A DNA stretch of 64,000 bases from NCBI GenBank assembly GCA_032191485.1, contig JAVDOI010000002.1, positions 11,207,232 to 11,271,231 on the forward strand, in the 5' to 3' direction. Positions 12,921-25,900 of the stretch are shown here, in pieces. Under the pieces are notes generated by a model. The model worked only from the letters and a program-made list of their open reading frames with translations, searched no databases and was not told the DNA's origin. Origin of the DNA: Leptoclinus maculatus. Its lineage: Eukaryota; Chordata; Actinopteri; Perciformes; Stichaeidae. Numbering within the stretch: the first letter of the stretch is position 1; each line of letters opens with the position of its first letter. The position numbers and the translations under genes were made by a program.

Positions 12921-12985
12921 CAGATGGTAGAGGGGGTTGAGCAATGGTTGGAACCCCGGCTCCAGCTGTCTAAAGCGTCCCCAGA
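12921..12985 (+). repeat. SINE fragment with tRNA-type B box
   Basis: A piece reading GGTTGGAACCCCGGCT near 12947 resembles the B-box end of the tRNA-derived SINE head seen more completely at 34610-34910. Both flanks have decayed. Confidence 0.45.
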
Positions 12986-13127
12986 ATCGTCAGTTTGAAC
13001 AAAAGTGTCCAGAGGTAATGTCCAGAACATTTGATTTCTGTGACTAAGAATGTAAAGCATGATGAATTCGGTTTATTATATGCCATCAATTACCTTTTTT
13101 TAATAGCAGACATTTTGACTTTTCATC

Positions 13128-13335
13128 GCAGGGACGGCAAACGGACTGCACTTATCACTTACACAGCACCTTTTTACCTGAACAGTCAAAGCGCTTTACA
13201 TTATGCAAATCATTCACTCATTCATTCATTTCACACAGACACACGCCAGCGGTGACAGAGCTGCCATGCAAGGCTGGCCTGCCCATTGAAAGCAACGTCG
13301 GGTTCAGTGTCTTGCTCAAGGACACTTTGTCATGA
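13128..13335. repeat. Unclassified short interspersed repeat
   Basis: Contains the CAAAGCGCTTTACATTATG and GTGTCTTGCTCAAGGACAC segments that recur throughout teleost genomes. It directly precedes the LINE remnant. Family name not assigned. Confidence 0.5.
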
Positions 13336-13439
13336 GGTCATAAATAAATGCCGTTGAGCAAATTACTCATGTCGTACTGTACATCAAGCAAGCAATGTGT
13401 CACTCAAGGTGAAGAAATGAATCAAAATCAAAAGTATTA

Positions 13440-14292
13440 TTATCAATTTTGTGGCGAGTCTGCATACAGCCGGGAGGTTGAACAGCTGGCCCCTCTGGTG
13501 TGGTCAGAACAACGCTCTCAAAAACTGTGGAGATGACAGTTGACTTCAGTAGGAGCCCCCCCCGTCACCATTCTGAACAACACTGTCTGTTGTGGAAACC
13601 TTCAGGTTTCTAGGATCCATCTTCTGCCAGTACCTTTAGTAGAATTACAAAATGGCCCAGCAGAGATTGAACTTTCTGCCCCAGCTCAGGAAGTTCAACC
13701 TGCCTCCAAACTGGACAGGAACACACTACAACAGACAGACAAGACTGCAGAAAAAAAAATCATTGGTGCCAGCCTGTCCTCCATCCAGGACTTACACGCG
13801 CCAGGAGTCAGGAAACGGGCAGGAAGCATCGCTGTAGACTCCTCGTACTCTGGACATAACCTGTTTTAGCTTCCCCCCTCTGGGAGGCGCTACAGAGCAC
13901 TGTACACCAAAACAATCAGACACAAGAACATTATCTTCCTGCAGGCCGTCACTCTGATGAACACTTAACATCAGTCATACACTGTCAATAACCCTCAACA
14001 CCAAACAACCACTGTTGCCATTACGGATTATAATTTTGCAGTTTTTAAATGCAACTTTCTTTATATGTAAAAATCATCCGTCACTGTCATTATGAATCAT
14101 ACAAGATGTATATACAGTATAGTGACAATTTAACATGTATATACTGTACATAGTCATCCAGTCTATGTCAATCCAGTATTTATTTCTTTGCACTACTTGT
14201 ATAATTTGCAACTTCCAGAACACTAGTCTTAGTCAAATTCCCTGTAAACGTGTGTACATGTACTTATGCAATAAAGCCAATTCTGATTCAAG
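13440..14292 (+). pseudogene. Non-LTR retrotransposon (LINE) 3' end, broken
   Basis: The end of a LINE ORF2 spread over different frames. The conceptual pieces TVEMTVDFSRSP (near 13525), MAQQRLNFLPQLRKFNLP (from 13652) and KKIIGASLSSIQDLHAPGV (within 13540-13869) are collinear with the C-terminal part of fish LINE reverse-transcriptase proteins. They are joined by a frameshift and an apparent internal deletion between NLP and the Lys-Leu-Asp segment. A 3' UTR-like tail follows, ending with a GCAATAAAGCCAATTCTGATT segment near 14268-14288, a common fish LINE terminus. It is 5'-truncated and not functional. Confidence 0.7.
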
Positions 14293-17200
14293 ACTTTCCC
14301 AACAGGGCACATTTTGGCTCAGTAGGAAAGGCAAGGTAATTAATAACTGACTGTTGACTAAATCCTGATTATTATTCAATCTAGATGTGCCGGCTCCAGG
14401 CTCCTGATATAGTGCATGCTGGCTCTTTGGGGGACATTTAAATGGAACCGAGATACCATTCATTGCTTTTATTGCGACAGTATGATGAGTCATAATACCC
14501 AGTAACTGGTTAAAAGACAGTTTCTGTATATGGCCTTTACTTCGTCAAAAAAATAATTAAAAAAATGATGGTAACAATTAAACCAAAATGCTGAAATATA
14601 GTCTTGGCAGCTATTTCCCAACCACAACATAATCCCTTGTCAGCATTCGTCCAAAAAATTAAAGTCAGAAAGGATTCTTAGATAAGTGTGGCTAATAAGA
14701 TTTTCCCATTCACTACACTGGATGGCAGTGTGTACCTCTCTTAGCTCGTGCTCTGCTACAGTAATAGTCAGTGACAAGTGCTGTGAAAGTAACATTTCCT
14801 GCTGCAATCACAACAGGCACAACACCTGTTAGCAATCCCCCACACTGAAACCGACCAGACATCTGTTGGCACACTTTCGGCAACTCTGCGTTTTTAACTG
14901 GAACTGGCATCAGCTTTCACTTGCAGTACACAACACGTATATGACTTAAAGAGAACAAGACATGATTTTGCATAATGTACAGGAAGTCTTTCAGGTTCCT
15001 AATCATCACCTTCTTCATACCATACTTTGCTTATCCATAACAAATATAGCATTTCTTTCTAGGAATTTCAGTTGACTCTCTTAAAATCACACACAAATGT
15101 ATTAACACAACCTTTCTCTCGCCCAACACATTTCACATGACACTTTGCCTCCTCTTGTTTCTTCTATAATTGCACTGGCAAATGTTTTCTTTGAGCATCA
15201 CAGCCCATAATTGCTCTGCTCACTAGCCCCGATTGTTACACACAACTCACTGAACTGGAGATGTTTTAACGAATCAACTTGGGTTGATATGCGGCATAGA
15301 TTTAGCTTTGGCAGAGCATTTTAAATGTGCAACATCTGCAAGAACAATGAGAGTACCAAAGATTTTAGCAAAAAAATAACTAACACTAAACACATTTTCA
15401 TTGCCAGTATCAAGTAATAAATCCTTCTAACCAGAGTTCCCCTTTCTGTTTGTGTGTGAACCAGAAAACTGTAGATCTCTGGTGAGAATGGATGGCCAGA
15501 GGTCAATATGTGTAACTGGCAGATTCTCTCCTCTGTGTGTTGTACTGAAACACTCGCTAAGTTTTGCCTGTAGCTAGTTTTGTTGGTAGGTAGGTTCGGG
15601 TCAAACATTAGACAGAAATCCAATCATGATTTCTTTGGGAGATAAAGACAAGTGCTTGTTTTAAACAGATGTGCATGAACCCTAATCTTTTATGCAAATC
15701 ACGTTTCAGATGAAGTCCAACAAACTCCTCGGGTCAGCCGGGACAATCCCAGTAACACAATCAACAAACAAACACACAGAACGACAGTGTATACACACAC
15801 ATCCGTGTAGATGCATTGTGGTGCTGCGGGCAGTTTTTTGCTTTAAGACATCGTCTCAAAAGGGAGAGGGGGAGAGCCAAAGAGCAGTAACCAAAATTAA
15901 GTCACATGGGGCAAATCAAAAAGAAAAAAGGATCAAAATCTATGCAGAACCCATCTTTTTTATTCCATGTATTCTTCTTCTTGTTTAAACCTTGGGCCTA
16001 CATTACCCACTGCCAACAGTTCGGTGGGAGACTCAGGTGCGTTATGCTAACACTTACGTACGCCTGGGACGCTAGCCTCAAGCAGAGGTCTGGTAAACTC
16101 ACTTCTTTCTAACTCCACATCCCCAAACTCAATCATATATAGATACACACACACATTATTTATCAAATGTACTGTTTTTGCATAATAAGTACTTTCACTT
16201 TAAATAATACAAATATATTTTGGTACCAATACTTTTTACTTAAGTTAGAGTATTTTACTGAAATAAAAGATCTTAAAACTTTTTCCACCACAGACATTAT
16301 CATACCAATTTTTAAATCTGGGAAAAAAGTGTTCCCTAACAACTATTAATTAAGGCATAGTATGTGTAAATAGCATCTGGACAAGTATTCTGCATCCTTA
16401 ACAACCAACTGGAAAAAAACTCAACATAATGCCATCAGCCAAAGTCAGACTGCCAAATTATCAAACAACAAACCACACCTTCACCCTTCAGATGTCCCTG
16501 GTCTCCATCTGTTAGAATGGAAACCCAAATAATGACTCCCGTTTGCAGAGGACCTAATATTGCAGCCAAACAACAGCTGCCTTTTTACAGATATTCTGCC
16601 AAAACTGTGAATCTGGAAAGGAAAACAAATTTTCAAGGAAAAAGCCCAAATGTCAGTGCAATCCCAACAGGGTTTTACAACATAGCTATACAAAATTAAA
16701 ATTAAAATTCTAAGGGGGGGAGGGAGGTCATTTCTTTTTTGAAAGCTCTCAAAAGACAAAAGAAGGAATACATTCTATGCCACAAAACAATCTGGCCACC
16801 TACCTATACAGGACCAACCTGAACCTGGCTACAAAAATTAAAATCTACCATCATTCTGCCATAGTAAATAGGGATGTATGGGAACACCCTAACAAAACAA
16901 AGAGTCCACAGAAACACAACACACAATCGAAGCCAAGCTGAAATAGACCATGTGCCACTTTTAATTAGGATACAAAAAAAAAGAGCAACAAAGAACAGCT
17001 TAAAGCCAATGAACCCAGCTCCAACATTACTGAGGAATGCTGCGTATGAGGCTCAGCTCATCTACAGTGCACAGACCTCACACAAACTATACTAGCCAAC
17101 TTATAATATATAATATATATAATATAAACCTTTAAGTAAACGTAAATGTTATTTAGTACATACCAGCTAATACATAGGAAGAGTATCTGGTCACTGTGAG

Positions 17201-18404
17201 CAACAGAAAAAGACATGAATGATCACAATCTGGCCATTGAAACTGGTGGACACACACACACACACACAGACCTGTCAACCCAGAGTCAGCTTTTTCTACC
17301 TTCTGATGCTGTGTTGGTTCATCACGCTGCTCTTGCATCTTCATACTGCCTCCCACAGTTTAATATCATGTGGCTGAGTCTCTTCCTATTGCATTCTTAT
17401 AATGAATCTGCCAAAAACAGAGCAGATTTAGTGATTGTATAACATCTACGGACGACATAGATTGTGGAAAAATTGTGCGAAAACTTAAATGTCAGAAAGT
17501 TGGCTGTTGTGACAGAGCAGAGGTGAACCGTGAACTGAGTTATATGTTATTTCACACTAGGCAAAAGCCAAAGCAATCCCTCTGAAGAGATTATCAGCAA
17601 TACATTGTGCTTCAAATTTAAGAGACGTGGCAATTCATCTTGCCAACAATATAAGCCAACTGTTATACTGCTTACATCGAGCATGAATCATTGTGGCTAT
17701 AATATTATACGATTAAAAATGGAATGCAAAAAATGTGGCTGAGGTTTTAGGCGAATTTCTGAAGTTTGTAAAATACGATGCAAACGCAGATGTTCTGGGT
17801 GAAAATACTCACGAGCAAATCAAAAGATTACATAATTAACTGGGCCTCAACAACTCAACACGTTGCAGCATGTTGATTGTTGGGAAATTAAATGGCTACA
17901 TTTGTAAAACTGATTGGATTCTTCGTGACATATCTTTGGAAGGCAATCTATGCAGAATAGTCCTCCTCAGATAGTTTCTGAAATATTCCATATATATACA
18001 CAGTATATATACATACATACATACATATCATTCCAAAGAATCCATCCTATAACAGAATTGACAATACTCTGATAAAATAATTCTCCCAAAGAGAGAATGT
18101 GTATGAAGACATAAGAAGATGACACAATTAAATTAATTATACTTCAATGCACGTTTCAATTATTGCAGTGTAGCCTTCTGATTTACCTACATGTCACAGC
18201 AGATTCATTTGTGGAAACTGAAATGCAATTCAACTGCGAATAGGCTGCCAGGTTTTGATGCATCACAAGATTACAGTGATCCAGAGGAGCCCATCCATTT
18301 CCCATCCAACACTTGACAAATCCATCTTCCCGTCTCCTTATTGTCTGATGCAAATGTATAAAATAAGACTTTTTATGAAAACGGACACAACTGGGTACAG
18401 AACC
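14293..18404. other. Intergenic DNA, no gene seen
   Basis: AT-rich sequence with only short random open frames. It includes a fragment of the TACTTTTACTT repeat family (16183-16294), a (CA)9 run at 17251-17268, AT-palindromic tracts near 17101-17130 and a short (CATA)n run at 18009-18026. I saw no splice-bounded conserved coding segment. Confidence 0.6.
16183..16294. repeat. Copy of the TACTTTTACTT interspersed repeat
   Basis: Shows GTACTTTCACTTTAAA, then ACTTTTTACTTAAGT, then an AAGATCTT segment and TTTTTCCACCAC, the same order of blocks as at 45656-46330. A fish-wide short repeat whose family I do not name. Confidence 0.5.
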
Positions 18405-18690
18405 CACCATGCCAGAACACTGGCTAAGTCAGAGTCCAGACCTCAGATCAATTGAGAATTGTTTTGCAGTACTTGAAATTACTTTTCACTCACAGTCCCC
18501 ATTCAATTTGACAGAGGTTTGGCATGTTTACAAGGAAGAACGGGGGACATGGATCGTCTAAAATGTGCAAGTGTCCAGGCTCTGATTGCTGTCAAAGGTG
18601 CTTCTGCTACACAGTGGCTTTAGAGGGGTACATGCTATGTTAATAATTTGATAGTTTTGCTTAATTTATACCAATTTCTTTACATTTAAA
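18405..18690 (+). pseudogene. Tc1/mariner transposase 3' remnant
   Basis: One frame reads LSQSPDLRSIEN (near 18424-18459), matching the SQSPDLNPIEN signature of fish Tc1-like DDE transposases, and continues to HSQSPFNLTEVW. A TAA then interrupts it near 18558. The non-coding continuation with GATTGCTGTCAAAGGTGCTTC matches the usual C-terminal coding end of Tc1 elements. The N-terminal domain and the terminal inverted repeats were not found, so this is a decayed fragment. Confidence 0.75.
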
Positions 18691-19600
18691 AAAAGAAGAC
18701 AGTTGTTTCGTGGGTCAGGGACAAAATAAAGCTTAAGGGCACCTACAAGCGTTCAATCGTAAAACACCTTACCTCAGAGAGTGATGCTAAAGTTAGTTCA
18801 ACAGGTCAACCAGTGCATCTCTCCACAGTTCACGCTATTGTTCCTCATACAACCGTAACGACCCTACTCTTCTTTTCAACCATTACTTAGCAAACGTCCC
18901 TGTCGGTTTGCAAAGCTACCAACACAACAGATGGTATTTTGTCTTTCATTTATTTGGGCTCAGGTGTGCTGATAAATGCACCGTTTATCCAAACTGCCCC
19001 ACCCACAGGACCTTTCCGGCATGACAGGCGTCTCTAAATGCCTGGTCATAAGTCATTTTAAATGATTGTTTGTTGTAACCACGATGCAATGCCAACCAAC
19101 TTCTTAAATCTTATAAGCCAGGTGCTTTTGTATTTTCTTATTTTGAGTAGGTACACGCAATGTGCTTAACCTTAAATGTTGTTTTAATTTGTTATGTCTG
19201 TTTTGTTTTATGTTGTTGTTGTTTTTTTGTAATTTACTGCTGTATGTGTAGTGACAAAAGGGTGGGCTCGGTACAAATACGCGTCTCTAGTTAGAGCAGC
19301 AACCACTCTGAAAATAGTCTGCAATTAAGTTACGGTAAGAGTCAAGTAAATATCAGCTAACTGCACTGTGGCCGGATGTAGACTAGTTTGAATCAAAAAA
19401 TAAATGTCAAGCACCTCCACCTATGATGTTTCGAGGTCGGAGTTTTATTTTGGAATTCCGCACCGCAAGTGTGGCGTTTTATTTTCTTAACTGGACATTA
19501 TGGATCAACCCAAGCGCGCTGTACCTTTAGGCTCGTCAGTGTGTTCTAAACTGGTGGCGAGCTCGACATGTACCTGTCTTCTTTTTTTCCCTCTTTTTTT
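18691..19600. other. Intergenic DNA upstream of tmem235
   Basis: No open frame of interest. Base composition becomes richer in CpG after about 19270, as expected near a promoter. Confidence 0.5.
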
Positions 19601-19819
19601 CCCCCTCTTAAAGTAAACAATTACGGGATTACGCTTTGCTCAGTTTCCATCCTAAATTGCGTTTTAGGGTCGTGAATGCAATGGAGAACAGCACTACGGG
19701 GAGGGGAGAGCTTTTACGCATCGCACATCTTTGAGCGTCGATACAGGATCCAGTAAAAAAATAATATAGAAACTGCACAGACTTTTAGAGTAACTGAGCT
19801 CTACGTTGTGGACTGTATA
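19601..19819 (+). promoter_or_regulatory. tmem235: Putative tmem235 promoter and 5' leader
   Basis: Immediately upstream of the start codon. It has a GGATTA (CRX/OTX-type) hexamer at 19626-19631 and an AT-rich TATA-like stretch near 19756-19770. The transcription start is not determinable from sequence. Called by position and weak motifs. Confidence 0.3.
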
Positions 19820-19985
19820 ATGAGGTACGGATTGGTGATTGTCACTGCTGGGTTTACAGGTTTGCTCAGCTTCAGCCTCCTCGCAGTGGCTATTGGAACC
19901 GATTACTGGTACATTATCGATGTGAATAAACCCAACTGCACAGACGACCTGAGTTCACATTCTGGACTGTGGAGAATTAATGAAG
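19820..19985 (+). CDS. tmem235: tmem235 coding exon 1
   Basis: Residues 1-55 and the first base of codon 56. Holds TM1 and the GLW motif. Donor GTATAT is weak-consensus. Confidence 0.88.
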
Positions 19986-22900
19986 GTATATCAACTCAAC
20001 TCAAGCCAACATATTTCAGTATGTAGTTTGCATGAGCGTTTAGTCAGAGGGTGTAATTTACTCAAGGATGGTGCATGTGCTGTAATTAGATGGTTAGGAT
20101 GTAGCCCTCATTTTTCCAGCATAACTTTTGTTTCTTACATGGGGTCATTTTGAGAAGCCATTGTCATGTGGCAGTAACACTGTTGTGAGTAAAAGGCTTA
20201 TTCTCTCTTGCAATATCCATTATTTGCCGTCTCTTATGTTGACAGTGAAAGAAACAATAAAATCGATCTACTGTGGAGTAAATGTGATGCCGTTGAGATG
20301 TATTATTGTTCATTCATTGTTCATTGACCAAGGGTTTCTCTCTCATTCTGCTGCGTTACCATGTTCAGTTACAGCTGCATGCTATGGTTATATTTACCGC
20401 AATTTATTCATCACTGATTACAGTAAATCACAGTTGTGTGATTCTAAAGCAGAGGATAAGTGAAATGCCAGTGTTTTTAGCTTGTAGAAATAAATGACAC
20501 AGACTGTTAATGTGCTGAATTATTAACTCCTCGTACGTTTCAGTTTGAGGTCCCAGATAGGTCCACTGTGTTGCTGGTGCCGCCCACAGTTCACAGTAAA
20601 TGCCATGTAATGAGACAACATAATGTATAAAGCTCTTCAGGCAGTGCACCTGTGACATTAAGGTGGAACATGCACTAACACAATTGTTGTTATTTCCTCT
20701 ACTGCACTGGCTGAGCTCACAGAAGCAGCAACTCCAGCTTTATTCTGTGCAGAGGTGCACAACTATGCACATGCAGAGCTGAGAATATCTGTCATATAGA
20801 GAGGTCTTTAATTGGTTTGATTAATTCATGCTTGCATTGTGTTGAATTTTTAAATATATTGAATATTTGTACAAATATGTTTAAAAAGTGACACTAGTTA
20901 GGAGCAATTTTCCAGTCTTACAGCTCCGTCCACGCATCTCGTCATGTGTAACCTTTTCCCCTGACATTTTCAGGAGCAAACATGAGCTCAGTCATCCCTT
21001 CCTTCACAGCAAATATGTCCAGCCTTTCAGAAGTGGAAAGGCACCTTCTCGGTGAGTGGTTTTGTTTATCAACTGGCAGTCAGTGATTTCTGACTCAAAG
21101 AATAGGTGTAATTGGCTGCTGAAGAAATTACATTCACATGTAACTGTTTGCTGTCAGAAAATCCTATATCCACAAGATGTACATCAACCAAACATGAACA
21201 TTTTTGCTAAGAATGGTGTTTTCTGAAACATTCCCTGTTTGTAATGAAGTAGAGTAATACATTGCTTGTGATAAAAGCTATCTTAAGCAAGTCTCAAGAC
21301 AATTTTCATACCCAATTGACAATAAAACTGGATAATAGTGCCTCCTTGGATGGTAGAAATCAATCTGAATGTCCTAACTGCTTTTGCAAATGGTTGCACT
21401 CAGCGGTATATCCAGCTGACTTGTCGTTACACGGATAGCTCGGGTGTTTTGAAGTAGGTTTGTGTGAGGGATTTATCCATAGTCAGTGCATTAAGTAAAT
21501 GGCGGTCTGCACACCCCCTGTTTGGAGAGAAGGAGTACCAGCATGGGAGAAAAGCAATGTTGTGGACTGGGGCAGCAGAGAACATATTTGAGACACCTAA
21601 AAAAAAAGCAGACGGCGCTAGAAATAAAGGGATGGTGTCCGCTCAGCTGCTCTTTGGCTGTGCTTGGCCTGACAGAATTTGTTGTGTACGCTAAAATGGA
21701 GGGCGGATGATGTAGAACAGAACATTTCCAAATATAAAGCATTTGTTTATGGTATTTTCTTAAAGATCTTTTCAATAATTGCAGAATTGTAATTTTCACC
21801 CATGAAGTAGGTGACTAATACAGTAGGTAACTATGACACCAACCCTGCAGACGCTTCAGTCAAATTAGCGAATCAGTCATCCTCATGTTCTATGATTGTA
21901 CCCCAATGCTGTGACATATTCTCTTTTAACCCTCCTTGTTTCCGATGAGGAGACTGTGTTTCTTGGCAAGGACCGCCCTGTTTAGCTGGTTGAGGCAGAG
22001 ACGATTGGTTATGGTCAGGACAGCCCATTGGTGAGGGCATAGGACCTGAAAAGAATCAGGTTACCGGTACCTCGGCGAGCATGGACGCCCGGCCAATCCT
22101 ACTGCATGAATGCGGGTCTTGCCAATAATAGCAATGGGATTCATAATTATACCACCAGTCTCCATTAGATAAGTCTCACTTTCAGTTCAGTTCCCTGTTC
22201 AAAAATATTCGAAACATAGCATATACTTAAAACTGATATTTTTGACTTTGCTCCCATGCTGGTACACCCGTCTGCCTCTCTAAGCTAAGAGCATGCCGCC
22301 CGTCGTCCACTGTAGGGAATACACTGACAACAACCCAACTTCAAAACATCCCAACTATATCCTTTAAGGCACTTGAAAAATAATCACTTTAAAATCTTAA
22401 AGCACACTAACCACTGTGTGTTTGTGAATGTGTTTGCAGGCTTGCACAAGGTGGTGGTCATCATGTTGCCCCTCAGCCTGGTCCTGCTGGTGTTCGGCTG
22501 GATCTTTGGACTTGTCAGCTCGCTGGCCTGCAGTCCCAAGTTGCTGGCTGGATCAGCATCCTATGTTCTCTTCTGTAGTGAGTGCACACAGATTTATTTT
22601 TTCTGAGCCCGTGGCAGATGTATGGTTAGGGCTGGGCTGGGCAATATGGCCAAAATCAAAAACAGCACAAGAAAAGCTTGTGTGGGCTGCACATTGTACA
22701 CATACAGGTGCCTTGTTGTGCCTTAACTACACATAGAAAACCATGAAAATATAATTTCTGCTCTCTTTTACTTCTGACTTAAGGCAACTGCTAAAATCTC
22801 ATTTATACTTTCTTACACTGAGGGCCAATAAGAAACCTGCAATTAGTACAAATATTATATCTTGCAGTTGACTGGAGCAGACTGTTATCCGCAGAATCCG

Positions 22901-25900
22901 CAGCTACATAATACGTATCTGTGACATTCAAAATCCCATTTGACTTGAGTCGAGTTAGGTAATGATCTTTTTGATTACACTGTTAATTGAAGTGCGGTAA
23001 TTGGGATTTTATAAGGAAATAAGAAAGACACTTTTAAACTGGTTAGAGCTTACATGTGCCAGACTTCCGTCTTTCTATTCAATCAGTTTTTCACATTTTG
23101 TGAATAGACAAAGCATGAATGATTCAAGATTCTCAGATGCAATTATAATAGCACAATTGCCTGTTTGGGCAATTGTTGAGATAGACACAACATGAGCGGG
23201 AGGAGACTGACTTCTGCAGAACTCTCACGTTTGCTTGACATCTCGGCTGAAGAGAACGCACAGAATATGCTCAGACAAAAAAGTTGATAGGGTAATGCGA
23301 GATAAACTGTAGGAGAAGTGATCCGTGCGAGTAGTAGATCATCAGTAGATCAAAGAGAAAACATCTTTGAACGCAATATTTTAAAGTCTGCGTCTCCCTG
23401 CTTAGAAGTGGCAGCTATCGAGATGACAAAGATAAAGTTGCTCCTTGGAACACGCACCTCAGCAATTTTATTTGATTTCTTTCTGGTCTGCTTTAATTTG
23501 TGCATTGTGAAATCAAACCAGACTAAATAGACACAAAAGTATTGATTTCACTCTTTTTCAGACTAGTCAAACAGACTTTGGTGGCTTGTGAAGCACCCTT
23601 AGACATCACATCGCCAAATATTCACCCTATGGAAAAGGATACAATTAACAGCATTGATCGCAGCATGTGGAGTGATTAAGTGGCACAAAATAGCAGAAGA
23701 GCTTGTTCTTGATTGAAAGATTCAGAGACACTTTCCCCTGGAATTGTCCTTGCATGCTCTCTGAAGTCATTCTTTTTCAAATGGCATCCCTGTAAAATAT
23801 CAACAAAATTGATTGTACTTTGTTTAGTCAAGTTCATTGAATATATTGCGTCTTATCCCGGTAATCATGGGCAGTCAAATCATGAACAACATCTTCCTTA
23901 AATGTAATTATATGACAATATGAGGCACAGCCCTTGCATTTGATGTACTACAGAGGTTGTGTGTTGGTGAGATCGGTCCAATACTTTGCTCCAGGATAAA
24001 AGATTTCAACTATTGTTGCCATGACATTTTTGTAAACACATTTACGTTCCCCTCGGGATGAATTGTAATAACTTTGGTGAGCATGTTGCCATGCTAATTT
24101 TAGCATTTATCTCAAAGCACTGCCTCACAGACAATTGTTGTAGACTTCAAATTATAATAGCTAATCTGCATATTTGCCAAAATGATGGTCTCAAAAATAA
24201 CATAAACCTTGACGTAATTTACATACTTTTGTATCCGTCCATAAACAAGTATTGAATGCTCAAAAATATAAAGTGAATGTCCAACAGAGTGGGAGCTCAA
24301 AGACAAAACATCATCCACCTTTGGGGACATTCACAAAAATGTCTTCAGTGTGGTCCAGTAAGGAGACCTGATCCGCATGGCAGTGAAATGCTTTCATCAG
24401 TAAACTAAATATTGCTTTTTTTTTCCTACACTGTGAAGGGTTCAGAAGTAGAGGGTCGTATTACTGTTTATATTTTACCATCTCTGCTGACAGGCCCAGC
24501 CTCCCAGACAGCTACTTTCATGCTTTGCACCAAATGGCCTCTTATACTCGGGGAATTAGGCACCGGCACTGGCCCAGTGTTGAGATACATCCACGCTAGT
24601 GAGAGTTAACACTTAGTGTCAGTTCAGTATAGGGTTGCATACACCGTATTACAATTAACAGTTATAAACGTACACATTTGCTTATCTGTGGTATTGAAAT
24701 AAACTGAAAAGTGAGTTTGTGTGAGAGTTGCTGAGTCTGGCTGCACCTAAAGTATATGTTAATTGATTTCAAAAGCTCACTGATTATATTATTTTTTATT
24801 TAGTTAATTTAACTTGCTATTACAGCATTATTTATATTATTATCATTATTAATAATATATTCATAATATAATATAATTCAACTGTAAGGTCAATTTTTCA
24901 AGTCTTACAGGAATTTCTGTTCACCTTCACAGGGTTATACATTAAATAAAATCGCAATGAGCAATTCAAAACACAAAGGCACAATGTATAGGCCCTCATC
25001 TGAACCATATGCACTGTTCAAATCAAAGGGTTTGTAAATCTGCAATATCAGCTTTGATGACATCCTTCTCTTCTCCATCTAATACTTTGTGTGCACACTG
25101 AAATGGTCAATCAGAAGCTTAGACAACAAAGTAGAATATCAATCCCAATAATTGTATGGACCTTCCACATGGACGTCTCACATGCACACAAAACTACACG
25201 CAATGGGATGTATTTCCGTAGAACAGCTAAATATTCACTAATCTATACTCACATGGCCCTTTTGGAGAGAACAGTTGGAGACAACCCTTCAATCCCCAAA
25301 GCACACCTCTCACTCGAACGTCAGGTTGTGATCCTCCTGTAAAAGACAAACCTAAAGCCTGCGTAAAGAGAAGTAGGCAAATAAACACACTTGCAGCCCA
25401 GATTTCTCACTGTTTTGCCTATTGTACTTGTTAATTATGCACAATTGAAATGCCTGGGGCCATGTGAATGGCCTACAAACATAACACAAAGACAACTTAA
25501 ATCAATAGTTTTGCATTTTGGAAGTTACCTTAATTTGCTTTCTTGCGTAGAGTTGGATGATAAGATCAAAACTCTTGCATCTGTCCATTAAGTATGAAGC
25601 TGGCCAAGAAATCTTGAGGAGGTACTGGTGGGCAGATTATTTATTTACTTCTTGTCTTTATGCTAAGCTAATAGTCTTCTGGCTCTAACTTCATACTTGA
25701 AGGACAGATATGAAAGTGGTATCAAGCTCATCTCAGTCTCTGCAACAGAGCGAATAAGCACATTTCCCAAAATGACACACTATTCCTTGAAATAAGACAA
25801 CTTCTGGTGTTACATCAGTGGCTCCATCATCTTCATTAATGCCTGCTGCCAAAAGACAATCCAGTCAAGAGAGCAAACAAACCAACTCATTTCCCTCTGA

